64,000 nucleotides of DNA from Bradyrhizobium sp. CSS354 (lineage in GTDB: Bacteria > Pseudomonadota > Alphaproteobacteria > Rhizobiales > Xanthobacteraceae). The first letter of the stretch is position 1. Each line of letters begins with the position of its first letter. Positions 40,531 to 50,985 of this stretch are shown here, piece after piece. A model generated the notes under the pieces. The model did no database searches, was not told the origin of the DNA, and worked only from the letters and a program-made list of their open reading frames with translations. The stretch is from positions 186,001 through 250,000 of the forward strand of contig NZ_JAACFU010000001.1 in assembly GCF_029051725.1 (NCBI RefSeq). The letters run 5' to 3'. The position numbers and the translations under genes were made by a program.

Positions 40531-41181
40531 TCACGCGGGTTTAAGGGCCTGGAGGGTGCGCTGGCAGATGGCAGTTATGCCGGCCCAGTTCCCGGCCCTG
40601 ATCTCCGCCGTCGGGCACAGCCAGGAACCGCCGACCGCGACCACATTGGGCTCCGCGAGCCAGGTCGCCGCATTGGCCTCGCCGACCCCGCCGGTCGGGC
40701 AGAACCGCACGTTCGGGAACGGCCCACCCAGCGAACGCAGCCCCTTGATGCCGCCGGCCTGCTCGGCCGGGAAAAATTTTGCTACGTCGAAGCCGTAGGA
40801 CAGCGCCATCATCAGCTCGGACGCGGTGGCGATGCCCGGCGCAAACGGCAAGGAGCTATGGGTGGCGGCCTTCAAGAGGTCCGGGGTCAAGCCCGGGCTG
40901 ATGCCGAACGCAACGCCGAGCTTCTCGACACGCGTAAAGTCCGCCGGATTCAGAATCGTGCCGATGCCGACCACCGCCTCGGGCACCTCGGCCATCATCG
41001 CCCTCGCCGCCTCGATCGCAACGGGGGTCCGCATGGTCACCTCCAGCGTGCGGACGCCGCCGGCCACCAGCGCACGCGCCAGCGGCACAGCATCCTGAAT
41101 CCGCTCGATGGTGAGGACGGGAATGACGGTCGCGGCCTTGAACAGCGCGACGAGGTGGTTCTGCTGGGCAGTGGTGGTCAT
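40531..41181 (-). CDS. eda: 2-keto-3-deoxy-6-phosphogluconate/galactonate aldolase
   Basis: 216 residues from the ATG at 41179-41181; the longer frame upstream overlaps the kinase and is rejected. TIM-barrel class I aldolase motifs are present: the Glu in VRTLEVTMRTP near 44-54, GIGTILNPADFTRVEKLG near 74-91, and the Schiff-base Lys in VAKFFPAEQAGGIKGL near 133-148. It cleaves a 2-keto-3-deoxy-6-phospho-sugar acid to pyruvate and glyceraldehyde-3-phosphate. It follows the KDG kinase by 13 bases and so ends the sugar-acid pathway. Confidence 0.92.
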   Translation of the reverse strand: MTTTAQQNHLVALFKAATVIPVLTIERIQDAVPLARALVAGGVRTLEVTMRTPVAIEAARAMMAEVPEAVVGIGTILNPADFTRVEKLGVAFGISPGLTPDLLKAATHSSLPFAPGIATASELMMALSYGFDVAKFFPAEQAGGIKGLRSLGGPFPNVRFCPTGGVGEANAATWLAEPNVVAVGGSWLCPTAEIRAGNWAGITAICQRTLQALKPA

Positions 41182-41194
41182 CTTGGCTTTCGTT

Positions 41195-42175
41195 TCACTT
41201 GGTCGCTTGACGCGTCGTCGCCGGCCGGTGCCGTTTCTTCGGCGGCATGGCATAACCCGGAATGATGGCGCCGGAATAGCAGATCACGAGGCTGGCGAGG
41301 CGGTGCCCGGCCTGGGCGGCCTCGACCGGGTCGGAACCGGCGAGCCGCGCCGCGATATAGGCCGCGGCAAAACTGTCGCCGGCCGCGGTGGTGTCGACCA
41401 CGGGTTTAGTCATGGGCTCGGCGCGAACCTCGTAGGGCCCCCCGGGAAAACGCAGCAGGCTGACCGGATCGGCGAGCCGGAACACCAGCTCGGGGCTCGG
41501 GATGCGCGCCATCAACTGCTCGTGGCTCTCGCCGGGATAAAGGGCGAGCAGATCCTCGGTCGAGGTCAGCACGATGTCGGCAGCCGCGAAGGCGGCTGAA
41601 AACACCTCGCGCGCGACGTCGCGATCCGGCCATCCCCGCGCGCGGAAATTGGTGTCGAACACGAAACGGGTGCCGAGCAGGCGCGCGCGCTTGATCGCCG
41701 CGAACAGGCGCTCGCGCCCGGCCGCGTCGTAGATCGAGAGCGTGATCGCAGAGAGATAGACGATGTCGTAGCTCATCAGGGAGTTGAGGAGATCGTCCGT
41801 CTCCGGCAGATTCATTAGCTGGCGCGCCGCCGCACTGTCGCGCCAGTGGAAGAACTGGCGCTCGCCCTTCGCATCGAGCTGGATCATGTAGAGGCCCGGC
41901 AGCTTGCCCGGCAGCCGCACGACGCGCCTGGTGCCGACGCCCTCCGCAGTCCAGGCCGCGATCATCTCATCGCTCAGGGCATCGTCGCCAAGCGCGGTGA
42001 GATAATCGACTTTGACCTCGAGCCGCGCGAGGTACACGGCCGTGTTGAGAGTGTCGCCGCCGAATCCGCGCGAGTAGAGGCCGCCGCCCTGCCCGCTGGA
42101 ATGTCCGGCGGATTGTCCACCCTGGGCCTGCCGGAGCTCGACCATGCATTCGCCGATGCAAGCAACGCTCGCCAT
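41195..42175 (-). CDS. kdgK: 2-keto-3-deoxygluconate/galactonate kinase (PfkB family)
   Basis: 326 residues from the ATG at 42173-42175; the codon before it is GTG. The N-terminal ACIGECMVELRQ and FGGDTLNTAVYLARL are typical of KdgK. The catalytic-base motif DTTAAGDSFAAAYIAARL lies near 263-280. It phosphorylates a 2-keto-3-deoxy sugar acid at C6 (or C5) before aldol cleavage by the next gene. The basic Pro/Lys-rich tail (PPKKRHRPATTRQATK) is not part of the kinase fold. DenD-like dehydrogenase precedes it by 23 bases. Confidence 0.9.
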   Translation of the reverse strand: MASVACIGECMVELRQAQGGQSAGHSSGQGGGLYSRGFGGDTLNTAVYLARLEVKVDYLTALGDDALSDEMIAAWTAEGVGTRRVVRLPGKLPGLYMIQLDAKGERQFFHWRDSAAARQLMNLPETDDLLNSLMSYDIVYLSAITLSIYDAAGRERLFAAIKRARLLGTRFVFDTNFRARGWPDRDVAREVFSAAFAAADIVLTSTEDLLALYPGESHEQLMARIPSPELVFRLADPVSLLRFPGGPYEVRAEPMTKPVVDTTAAGDSFAAAYIAARLAGSDPVEAAQAGHRLASLVICYSGAIIPGYAMPPKKRHRPATTRQATK

Positions 42176-42198
42176 CACTTTACCCGCTCAGTCAGAGA

Positions 42199-43185
42199 TC
42201 AGGCGACGAAATCGCCGCCGAGCTCGTCTTCGATGTGAATGCGGATGATGTCGTCGAAAGTCTTCTCGGCGGTGGTGAAGCCGAGCTCGAGCGACCGCTT
42301 TGCATTGAAGTTGCGCGGCCAGCCGCCGACGATGCCGACGATGAAGGGATCGGGCTCCCGCTTGATGCGGGCGGCGACCTTGTCGCCGGCGACGCGTTTC
42401 AGCGCAGCGATCTGCTCGCCAACCGTCGCCGACAGGCCCGGCATGGTCAAGTTGCGGCGCGGCCCCACCGCTGCGAGGTCCATGGTGGCGGCATGCAGCA
42501 GGAAGCCGACGGCGGAGCGCGGCGTGGCATGCCAGTGGCGGACGTCTTCGGATACCGGAAGGACCACTTCCTTGCCGGCCAGCGGCTCGCGCAGGATGTT
42601 GGAGAAGAAGCCCGATGCCGCCTTATTGGGCAGGCCGGGCCGAATGCAGATGGTCGGCAGGCGGATGCCGATGCCGTCGAGGAAGCCGCGGCGGGAATAG
42701 TCGGCCAGCAGCAATTCGCCGATCGCCTTCTGCGTACCGTAGCTCAGAAGCGGCGTGTGGAAGAACTCGTCGCCGATCGCATCGGGGAACGGCGCGCCGA
42801 ACACTGCGATCGAGGACGTGAAGACCACGCGCGGCTTGTAGCCGCCGCCTGCGAGCCTGACGGCATCGAGCAGCATCCGCGTGCCGTCGAGATTGATGCG
42901 GTAGCCCTTGTCGAAATCGAGCTCGGCTTCGCCCGAGACGATCGCGGCGAGATGAAAGATCACGTCCGGACGGCCGGCGATCAGCTTTTCGGCCGCACCC
43001 GGCACGGCGAAATCGCTCGACACGGTCTCGACGGCAAAGCCGGCTTTTTCCGGCGCCTTCGGCTCGACCACGTCATGCATGGTCAGCTTGGTGATGTCGC
43101 TCTTGCCGAGCCGGCCGTCGCGCAACAACCGTTCGCACAATTTGCGGCCGACCATGCCGGCGGCGCCCAGAACCAGAATGTGCAA
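42199..43185 (-). CDS. denD: NAD-dependent epimerase/dehydratase-family dehydrogenase, DenD-like
   Basis: 328 residues. The extended-SDR motif GAAGMVGRKL lies at 7-16, FHLAAIVSGEAELDFDKGYRINLDGT near 76-101, and the catalytic Ser and Tyr-x3-Lys in TSSIAVFG and SYGTQKAIGELL near 123-160. The pattern is that of D-erythronate dehydrogenase (DenD). Because the neighbours encode transport and catabolism of a six-carbon-type keto-deoxy acid, it might instead oxidise an aldose, uronate or aldonate. Read as a sugar-acid oxidoreductase of unverified substrate. Confidence 0.78.
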   Translation of the reverse strand: MHILVLGAAGMVGRKLCERLLRDGRLGKSDITKLTMHDVVEPKAPEKAGFAVETVSSDFAVPGAAEKLIAGRPDVIFHLAAIVSGEAELDFDKGYRINLDGTRMLLDAVRLAGGGYKPRVVFTSSIAVFGAPFPDAIGDEFFHTPLLSYGTQKAIGELLLADYSRRGFLDGIGIRLPTICIRPGLPNKAASGFFSNILREPLAGKEVVLPVSEDVRHWHATPRSAVGFLLHAATMDLAAVGPRRNLTMPGLSATVGEQIAALKRVAGDKVAARIKREPDPFIVGIVGGWPRNFNAKRSLELGFTTAEKTFDDIIRIHIEDELGGDFVA

Positions 43186-43264
43186 GAGCCTACTCCTTTT
43201 TATTGGCCGGAACGCGCCGGTTTCGGCGATTCGTCCTGGCGCGCGCTCAAGGCAGGCCCCGCGA

Positions 43265-44140
43265 TCATTCCTTCACGGCGCCGGTCATCGCCGACACATA
43301 ATACTCCACGAAGAAGGAATAAAGGATAACTACGGGAACCGAGCCAGTCAGAGCCGCCGCCATCAGCGCGCCCCAGTGGTAGACGTCGCCATTGACGAGC
43401 TCGGTGATCGCGCCGACGGGGATCGTCTTGTTCTCGGACGAGGAAATGAAGGTCAGCGCGTAGATGAACTCGTTCCAGGACAACGTGAAAGCGAAGATGC
43501 CCGCCGAGATCACTCCGGGCAGCGACAGCGGCAGCGTGATCTTCATCAGAATCTGCAGCCGCGTCGCCCCGTCAATCAGCGCACACTCCTCCAGCTCATA
43601 GGGGATGGTGCGGAAATAGCCCATCAGGAGCCAGGTGCAGAACGGGATCAGGAAGGTCGGATAGGTCAGGATCAGCGCCAGATTGCCGTCGAACAGGCCG
43701 AGCTGAAACACGATCGCCGCCAGCGGAATGAACAGGATCGAGGGCGGCACGAGATAGCCGAGGAAGATCGCAAGGCCGACATAGCGCGAGCCCTTGTAGC
43801 GCAGGCGCTCGATCGCGTAGGCGGCGCAGACGCTGGCGAACAGCGAGATGAAAGTCGAGGACACCGAGACGATCACGGTGTTCCACATCCAGAGCGGATA
43901 GTCTGTGTCGAAGAACAGCTTCTTGATGTGCTCCAGCGTCGGATGCACGATCCAGAACGGATTGTACTTTTCGTAATCGTACATTTCCGCGTCCGGCTTG
44001 AACGTCGCGACCGCCATCCAGTAGAACGGGAACAGCAGGAAGAAGATGATCAGGCCGAGCGGAAGGTAGACGCGGAAGAACTTCCGCGGGAAGCTCTCGA
44101 GGTAGTCCATTCCGACGCTTTGGTCATCTGCCGTGGTCAT
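43265..44140 (-). CDS. Carbohydrate ABC transporter permease (MalG-like)
   Basis: 291 residues with six predicted membrane helices. The EAA loop ELEECALIDGATRLQILMKITLPLSLPGVISA lies near 173-204. It forms a heterodimeric channel with the MalF-like protein encoded two bases upstream. A long periplasmic loop (PDAEMYDYEKYNPFWIVHPTLEHIKK) follows the first helix, as in the MalG family. Confidence 0.9.
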   Translation of the reverse strand: MTTADDQSVGMDYLESFPRKFFRVYLPLGLIIFFLLFPFYWMAVATFKPDAEMYDYEKYNPFWIVHPTLEHIKKLFFDTDYPLWMWNTVIVSVSSTFISLFASVCAAYAIERLRYKGSRYVGLAIFLGYLVPPSILFIPLAAIVFQLGLFDGNLALILTYPTFLIPFCTWLLMGYFRTIPYELEECALIDGATRLQILMKITLPLSLPGVISAGIFAFTLSWNEFIYALTFISSSENKTIPVGAITELVNGDVYHWGALMAAALTGSVPVVILYSFFVEYYVSAMTGAVKE

Positions 44141-44142
44141 GG

Positions 44143-45090
44143 TCAGTCCCTCCCGCCCTGCTGCCAGCGGGAACGCTGAAGCCCAAAGAAGCTGAGCAGG
44201 ATCGCCGCGACCAGGAACGGAATCATCGCGTTCGAGATCGCCGCGCCCTCGCCCAGATTGCCGCCGGTGATCGCGCGCTGGAACGACAGCGTCGCCATCA
44301 GATGGGTGGAGTTGATCGGCCCACCCCGCGTGATGGTGTAGATGAGCTGGAAGTCGGTGAAGGTCATCAGCACCGAGAACGTCATCACGACCGCGATGAT
44401 CGGCGACAGCATCGGTAGCGTGATGTGGCGGAAGCGCTGCAGATTGGTGGCGCCGTCGAGATTGGCGGCCTCATAGAGCGAGGGCGAGATGGTCTGAAGT
44501 CCCGCCAGCAACGTGATCGCCACGAAAGGCACGCCGCGCCAGATATTGGCGGCGACGACCGACCAGCGCGCATTCCAGGGATCGCCGAGGAAATCGATAT
44601 AGCGTGTGATCAGGCCGGCCTTGATCAACACCCAGGAGATGATCGAGAACTGGCTGTCATAGATCCACCAGAACGCGATTGCAGAAAGCACCGTGGGCAC
44701 GACGAAGGGCAACAGGACGATGGCGCGGACCATCGACTTGAACGGCAGCCGCTCGTTGAGCAGCAGCGCCAAATAGAGGCCGATGGCGAATTTCACCGCG
44801 CTGGCCGCGACCGTGTAGAAGATCGTGTTGAACACCGACAGCCAGAACACCGAGTCCTTCGACAGCGAGACGAAGTTCTGGAAGCCGATGTAGCGCCCGG
44901 CTCCGCCGATCTTGGTATCGGTCATGCCGAGCCAGAAGCCCAGCGCCAGCGGGTAGGCCAGAAACAGGATGAGGATGGCGATTGCCGGCACCATGAACAT
45001 CGCGCCGAGGAAATTCCGGCTCTCGAATGCTCTGGTCCACAAGCTGCTGCGCTTGACCTGCGCGACTGCGGACTCGGCCATAACTGCCAT
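44143..45090 (-). CDS. Carbohydrate ABC transporter permease (MalF-like)
   Basis: 315 residues and six membrane helices after a short cytosolic N-terminus. The EAA motif LYEAANLDGATNLQRFRHITLPMLSPIIAVV lies near 203-233. The second ATG at 45081 is an alternative start. It lies between the binding protein (66 bases) and the MalG-like gene (2 bases) in the minus-strand sugar operon. Confidence 0.9.
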   Translation of the reverse strand: MAVMAESAVAQVKRSSLWTRAFESRNFLGAMFMVPAIAILILFLAYPLALGFWLGMTDTKIGGAGRYIGFQNFVSLSKDSVFWLSVFNTIFYTVAASAVKFAIGLYLALLLNERLPFKSMVRAIVLLPFVVPTVLSAIAFWWIYDSQFSIISWVLIKAGLITRYIDFLGDPWNARWSVVAANIWRGVPFVAITLLAGLQTISPSLYEAANLDGATNLQRFRHITLPMLSPIIAVVMTFSVLMTFTDFQLIYTITRGGPINSTHLMATLSFQRAITGGNLGEGAAISNAMIPFLVAAILLSFFGLQRSRWQQGGRD

Positions 45091-45156
45091 GTCGGATTCC
45101 CCTCGACGAAAAGTCGCGGCGTCCGGCGAACCGGACGCCGCGTAGATTGGAGCTGA

Positions 45157-46470
45157 TCAGACCTGATAGTAGCGCTTGGCGCGTTCGGCCGCGCGTGCGG
45201 CTGCCGCCTTCGGCGTCACGGAGCCCGACGCCGCCTCGGCGAACATGTCGACGACGACGAAGTCGCCCATCACGGCGGCAGAGGCATAGCCGAGATCGCC
45301 GGCAAAGCCGTTGTCGCGGCAGCGCTTCAGGCAGTCGCGATACGGCGTGATCTTCGGATCCGACGTCCACACCGGGTTGTCGTTGTAGGCCGGCAGCGGC
45401 GGCGACACGTAGCCGTTGGAGGAGACCTCCCAGGCGTCGTAGTTCGCCTTGTCCATCATGAACTTGATGTACTCCTTGACCGCCTTGGGATACTTCGAGT
45501 GCTTGTAGCCGTAATAGACGAGCACGTTCTGCTGCTCGGTCGACACGCCCACGGGACCGATCGGCATCGGCGCGTGGTTCATGTCCTTGGCAATTTCCTG
45601 CTGCTTCGGATCGGTGGAGTTCTTGCCGACGGTCCAGATCGAGATACCGTTCAGCGTCAGGCTGAGCTCGCCGTTGAGGAACGCCTTGTTGTTGTTCGAG
45701 TCATTCCACGACAGCACGCCGGGGATGAAGGTCTCGTAGAGCTGCTTGACGTATTCGAGCGCGGCGATCGTCTCCGGCGAGTCGATCACGACCTCGTTCT
45801 TGTCGTTGACGACCTTGCCGCCGAAGGCCCACAGCGCCCACTGGCACCAGCCGTTGGCGTCGCCCGTGGCGTGGCCGAGCGCGAAACCGGCCGGCGTGTT
45901 GTTCTTCTTCAGCGCCTGGCAGAGCTTGAGGAAGCCGGCGGTGTCCTTCGGAAATTCATCGAAGCCGGCGGCCTTCACGTGGCTGACGCGGTAGTTCAGG
46001 CAGCCGCCGGTTGCGCCCTGCGGAATGGCGATCCAGCTGTTGCCCTTCTTGCCGTAGCGTTCGGCAACCGGGTACCAGCCGCCATACTGCGCGCCGAGAT
46101 AGTCGGCGACGTCAGTCATGTCGATCAGCTTTTCCGGGAATTTATGGGGATCATCAAGCGTGCCGATGATCAGGTCGGGACCGGCGCCGACATTGGCGGC
46201 GACTGCGGCTTTCGGGCGGATGTCTTCCCAGCTCTCGGCCTCGAGCTTGACCTTGACGCCGGTCTTCTCGGAGAACGCCTTGGTCTGTTCGGCGAATTTG
46301 TCGAACTCGGCCTGAATGAACTGCTTCCAGCGCAGCACGCGGATGGAGGCGTTCGGCTCGGGCGTGTTGGTCCACTCCGCCGCGCGCACCGGGACAATGC
46401 CCGGGCCGGCCAGCAGCGCCGCGCCGCCCAGACCGACTTTAAGCACACTTCGCCTGTCGAAATCGCTCAT
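45157..46470 (-). CDS. Sugar ABC transporter substrate-binding protein with Tat signal
   Basis: 437 residues. The N-terminus carries the twin-arginine motif DRRSVLKVG (residues 5-13), a hydrophobic stretch (GGAALLAGPGIV) and a probable cleavage after VRA, so export is likely through Tat. The rest is a family-1 extracellular binding domain (KLEAESWEDIRPKAAVAANVGAGPDLIIGT near 75-104). AGGGAGAG precedes the ATG. It delivers the sugar or sugar acid to the MalFG-like permeases downstream. Confidence 0.9.
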   Translation of the reverse strand: MSDFDRRSVLKVGLGGAALLAGPGIVPVRAAEWTNTPEPNASIRVLRWKQFIQAEFDKFAEQTKAFSEKTGVKVKLEAESWEDIRPKAAVAANVGAGPDLIIGTLDDPHKFPEKLIDMTDVADYLGAQYGGWYPVAERYGKKGNSWIAIPQGATGGCLNYRVSHVKAAGFDEFPKDTAGFLKLCQALKKNNTPAGFALGHATGDANGWCQWALWAFGGKVVNDKNEVVIDSPETIAALEYVKQLYETFIPGVLSWNDSNNNKAFLNGELSLTLNGISIWTVGKNSTDPKQQEIAKDMNHAPMPIGPVGVSTEQQNVLVYYGYKHSKYPKAVKEYIKFMMDKANYDAWEVSSNGYVSPPLPAYNDNPVWTSDPKITPYRDCLKRCRDNGFAGDLGYASAAVMGDFVVVDMFAEAASGSVTPKAAAARAAERAKRYYQV

Positions 46471-46493
46471 CGTTCTCTCCCTAAATTTTATAC

Positions 46494-46522
46494 TTGTATT
46501 GGGTCGTCTTGTATTGGTCGTC
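46494..46522. repeat. Short tandem repeat TTGTATTGG(G)TCGTC
   Basis: Two near-identical 14-15-bp units (46494-46508 and 46509-46522) sit in the 73-base gap between the ATPase and binding-protein genes. They differ by one G. The gap is probably inside an operon transcript, so this may be replication slippage or an RNA feature; no function is assigned. Confidence 0.5.
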
Positions 46523-46543
46523 TTTGGCCGTTCTTCGGCCTCG

Positions 46544-47605
<1,062 letters not shown>

Positions 47606-47751
47606 CTAGCTCCCTCCTCGAAAGTCCACGACGCATCTTGCGCCGCGACCGTCTTGTTTTTTCAGACTTCACCGAACGAAGCCCAACCTTAGCGGGCGAC
47701 ATTGTCGGCAGTTTGTGCGGTTTTGGCAATTTGTCTTTGGTTAGTCTGTGC

Positions 47752-47765
47752 TGGTAGCGCTGTCA
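47752..47765. promoter_or_regulatory. Candidate LacI-family operator 1
   Basis: TGGTAGCGCTGTCA has a symmetric AGCGCT core and TGnnA...TnnCA flanks, the general form of LacI/GalR operators. It lies in the divergent region 147 bases upstream of the ABC ATPase start and 43 bases upstream of the lacI-type ATG at 47808. The same TGGTAGCG half occurs at 48880-48893. Confidence 0.6.
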
Positions 47766-47807
47766 ACGTTCCTTTGTTTGCGACAGTGAGTGTGTTATGA
47801 GCAGCAA

Positions 47808-48908
47808 ATGGGTCGAAACCGCACCAAGTCAGGCAAAATCCGGCTGGCGGAAGTCGCCGAGCTTGCCGGCGTCAGCCCGATCACGGCGTCCCGCTTCTTC
47901 CGCAATCCCGAGGCGCTGTCGCTCGCCAAACGGACCCGGGTCGAGAGCGCGGCCAGGGAGCTCGGCTATGTGCCGAATCTGGCGGCGCGCGCGTTGGCCT
48001 CGCAGCGCACCGAGGTGATCGGTGTCTTGATTCCGTCACTGACCAATAACGTGTTCTCCGACGTGCTGCGCGGCATCTACGACGCCTCCGAAAACAGCCG
48101 TTACTCGATCCAGTTATCCAACACACGCTACAGTATTCTCCAGGAGGAGAAGCTGCTGCGGCTGTTTCTTGCGCAGAAGCCGGCCGGGCTGATCGTCACC
48201 GGCATCGACCAGACCACCGAATCCCGCGCGATGCTCGATGCTGCCGACTGCCCGATCGTGCAAATCATGGAGATCGGACCCGATCCGATCGACATGATGA
48301 TCGGCTTTTCGCACTATGACGCAGCCCGTGCGGCGGTTGCGCATCTGTTCGCGCAAGGTCACCGCAAGATCGGCTTCGTCGGCGCGCGGATGGATCCGCG
48401 GGTGCAGCGGCGGCTCGACGGATACGTCTCGGCCATGAAGGACGCCGGACTGTTCGAGCAACGCCTCGTCGTCACGACGGCGACACCGACGTCGGTGACG
48501 CTCGGAGGCGCCCTGTTCACCGATCTCCTGACGCGGGAGCCCGGCATGGACGCGGTGTTCTGCGCCAATGACGACCTCGCGCTGGGAGTGCTGTTCGAAT
48601 GCAGGCGCCGCGAGATCGCGATCCCCGAACAGATCGCGATCGTCGGCTTCAACGATCTCGAATTCATGGCCTCCGCCGTCCCGACTCTCACGAGCGTACG
48701 CACCAACCGCTACGAGATGGGGAACACGGCAGCCAGCATGCTGATCGACGCGATCGACGGACGGCGTCCGGAGCATCCGGTGCTCGATCTCGGCTTCAAG
48801 GTGATCGAGCGGCAAAGCTCGTCGGCCCGGCGTTCCGACAACCGGCCAGCCGTTTCAGGCGCAGGCGCTGCGAACAAAATGGTAGCGTTACCAAGTGGCC
48901 ATGACTAG
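47808..48908 (+). CDS. LacI-family transcriptional regulator of the sugar-acid locus
   Basis: 366 residues from the ATG at 47808; a GTG at 47790 is also in frame. The LacI HTH reads IRLAEVAELAGVSPITASRFFRNPEAL near 13-39 and the hinge RALASQRTEVIGVLIPSLTNNVFSD near 60-84. The periplasmic-binding-like effector domain extends to about 340. It lies between the divergent transporter operon and the dehydratase gene. Candidate operators exist on both sides, so it probably represses both until the sugar acid or an intermediate is present. Confidence 0.92.
   Translation: MGRNRTKSGKIRLAEVAELAGVSPITASRFFRNPEALSLAKRTRVESAARELGYVPNLAARALASQRTEVIGVLIPSLTNNVFSDVLRGIYDASENSRYSIQLSNTRYSILQEEKLLRLFLAQKPAGLIVTGIDQTTESRAMLDAADCPIVQIMEIGPDPIDMMIGFSHYDAARAAVAHLFAQGHRKIGFVGARMDPRVQRRLDGYVSAMKDAGLFEQRLVVTTATPTSVTLGGALFTDLLTREPGMDAVFCANDDLALGVLFECRRREIAIPEQIAIVGFNDLEFMASAVPTLTSVRTNRYEMGNTAASMLIDAIDGRRPEHPVLDLGFKVIERQSSSARRSDNRPAVSGAGAANKMVALPSGHD
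48880..48893. promoter_or_regulatory. Candidate LacI-family operator 2, inside the lacI 3' end
   Basis: TGGTA-GCGT-TACCA has perfect 5-bp arms and the CG-containing centre of LacI operators. It overlaps the codons for the last residues of the LacI protein (MVALPSGHD) and lies 138 bases upstream of the dehydratase ATG. It shares TGGTAGCG with operator 1. It probably controls the dehydratase-SDR operon. Confidence 0.65.
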
Positions 48909-49030
48909 TATCGGATTTGTGAGGAAACGACCCGCCAGCGGGCAGGCAAATCGTCGCTCGCGCCGTTGGGCATCGCACAAGCCGATACCATAGAACGGAC
49001 GCCAGTGCGTTTGCATTGCAGGAGAAACCA

Positions 49031-50860
49031 ATGACAAAAAAACCAACCAATGGGCATGCCCCCGCCGGCAACGGCGCTCGCCGCCACCTCCGCTCGCAGG
49101 AATGGTTCAACAATCCGCATAATCCGGGCATGACCGCGCTCTATCTGGAGCGCTATCTGAACTACGGTCTCACCCGCGCCGAGCTTCAGTCCGGCAAGCC
49201 GATCATCGGCATCGCGCAGACCGGCAACGACCTCTCCCCCTGCAACCGCCACCACATCGAGCTTGCCCATCGCGTCCGCGAAGGCATTCGCGAGGCCGGC
49301 GGCATTGCGATGGAATTCCCGACCCATCCGATCCAGGAGACCGGCAAGCGCCCTACCGCGGCGCTCGACCGCAACCTCGCTTATCTCGGCCTGGTCGAGA
49401 TCCTTTACGGCTATCCCCTCGACGGCGTGGTGCTGACCACCGGCTGCGACAAGACCACGCCGGCCTGCATGATGGCGGCGGCAACCGTCAACCTGCCCGC
49501 GATCGTGCTGTCGGGCGGGCCGATGCTAAACGGCTGGCACAATGGCGAGCGCACCGGCTCCGGCACCATCGTCTGGAAATCGCGCGAGCGGCTCGCCGCC
49601 GGCGAGATCGACTATGAAGAATTCATGGAGATCGTGGCGTCCTCGGCGCCCTCGGTCGGTCATTGCAACACCATGGGCACCGCCTCGACCATGAACGGGC
49701 TTGCTGAAGCGCTCGGCTTCTCGCTGCCGGGCTGTGCGGCGATCCCCGCTCCCTATCGCGAGCGCGGCCAGATCGCCTATGAGACAGGGAAGCGCGCCGT
49801 CGAGATGGTCTGGGAGGATCTAAAGCCCTCGGACATCCTCACCCGCGAGGCGTTCGAGAACTGCATCGTGATCAACTCGGCAATCGGCGGCTCGACCAAC
49901 GCGCCGATCCACATCAACGCGCTGGCGCGCCACATCGGCGTCGAGCTCTCCATCGACGACTGGCAGAAGGTCGGCCACGACGTGCCGCTCCTGGTCAACA
50001 TGCAGCCGGCCGGCTTCTATCTCGGCGAGGAATTCCACCGCGCCGGCGGCGTGCCGGCGGTGGTGCGCGAATTGATGAAGCACAAGCGGATCCACGAGAA
50101 CGCGGTCACCGTGAACGGCCGCGGCATCGGCGAGAACTGCGCCAATGCGCCAAAACCCGACAACGACGTGATCTGGGCTTACGACAAGCCGCTGGTGAAG
50201 GACGCCGGGTTCCTGGTGCTGCGCGGCAATCTGTTCGATTCCGCGATCATGAAGACCAGCGTGATCTCCAAGGAATTCCGCGATCGCTATCTCAGCAACC
50301 CGACCGATCTCAATGCTTTCGAGGGCCGCGCCGTCGTGTTCGAGGGTCCCGAGGACTATCACGAGCGGATCGACGATCCCTCGCTCGAGATCGACGAGCG
50401 CTGCGTGCTGTTCATCCGCGGCACCGGCCCGATCGGCTATCCCGGCGGCGCCGAGGTCGTGAACATGCAGCCGCCTGCCGCGCTGATCAAACGTGGCATC
50501 ATGTCCCTGCCCTGCATCGGCGACGGCCGCCAGTCGGGCACCTCGGGTTCGCCTTCGATCCTCAATGCTTCGCCGGAAGCCGCCGCCAATGGCGGGCTCG
50601 CGATCCTCAGGAACGGCGACAAGGTGCGCGTCGATCTGAACAAGGGCAGCGCCAACATTCTCATCTCCGACGACGAGGTGAAGAAGCGCCACGCCGAGCT
50701 GAAGGCCAGTGGCGGCTTCAAGCATCCGCCGAACCAGACGCCGTGGCAGGAGCTTTATCGCAACACCGTCGGCCAGCAGTCGACCGGCGCTTGCATAGAA
50801 CTCGCCACGCGCTATCAGAACGTCGCCGGCACCTTTGGTGTGGCGCGGGATAATCACTGA
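49031..50860 (+). CDS. IlvD/Edd-family sugar-acid dehydratase
   Basis: 609 residues from the ATG at 49031, with GGAG seven bases before it. Three Cys suited to a [2Fe-2S] cluster are visible, in DLSPCNRHH near 69, [11 protein letters not shown] near 137 and [12 protein letters not shown] near 210. That pattern groups it with arabinonate/xylonate-type dehydratases rather than [4Fe-4S] Edd. C-terminal [22 protein letters not shown] near 497-518 includes the catalytic Ser region. It removes water from an aldonate to give a 2-keto-3-deoxy acid, which the KdgK/aldolase pair across the LacI gene can use. The exact sugar is unknown. Confidence 0.9.
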   Translation: MTKKPTNGHAPAGNGARRHLRSQEWFNNPHNPGMTALYLERYLNYGLTRAELQSGKPIIGIAQTGNDLSPCNRHHIELAHRVREGIREAGGIAMEFPTHPIQETGKRPTAALDRNLAYLGLVEILYGYPLDGVVLTTGCDKTTPACMMAAATVNLPAIVLSGGPMLNGWHNGERTGSGTIVWKSRERLAAGEIDYEEFMEIVASSAPSVGHCNTMGTASTMNGLAEALGFSLPGCAAIPAPYRERGQIAYETGKRAVEMVWEDLKPSDILTREAFENCIVINSAIGGSTNAPIHINALARHIGVELSIDDWQKVGHDVPLLVNMQPAGFYLGEEFHRAGGVPAVVRELMKHKRIHENAVTVNGRGIGENCANAPKPDNDVIWAYDKPLVKDAGFLVLRGNLFDSAIMKTSVISKEFRDRYLSNPTDLNAFEGRAVVFEGPEDYHERIDDPSLEIDERCVLFIRGTGPIGYPGGAEVVNMQPPAALIKRGIMSLPCIGDGRQSGTSGSPSILNASPEAAANGGLAILRNGDKVRVDLNKGSANILISDDEVKKRHAELKASGGFKHPPNQTPWQELYRNTVGQQSTGACIELATRYQNVAGTFGVARDNH

Positions 50861-50865
50861 CCACT

Positions 50866-50952
50866 CGTCATTGCGAGGAGCGAAGCGACGAAGCAATCCA
50901 GGCTGGCCTCCGCGGCGGGACTCTGGATTGCTTCGCTTCGCTCGCAATGACG
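50866..50952. repeat. Dispersed palindromic repeat, CGTCATTGCGAGGAGCGAAG type (copy 2)
   Basis: The left arm from 50866 (CGTCATTGCGAGGAGCGAAG, then AAGCAATCCAG) and the right arm ending at 50952 (CTGGATTGCTTCGCTTCG, then CTCGCAATGACG) match the copy at 7771-7852. The central 18 bases differ. It sits between the dehydratase and the first SDR inside the likely operon, as copy 1 does in the mmsA operon. Confidence 0.88.
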
Positions 50953-50985
50953 ATCCGATAGAACTTTCAGGCAAGGGAGAAGAAA

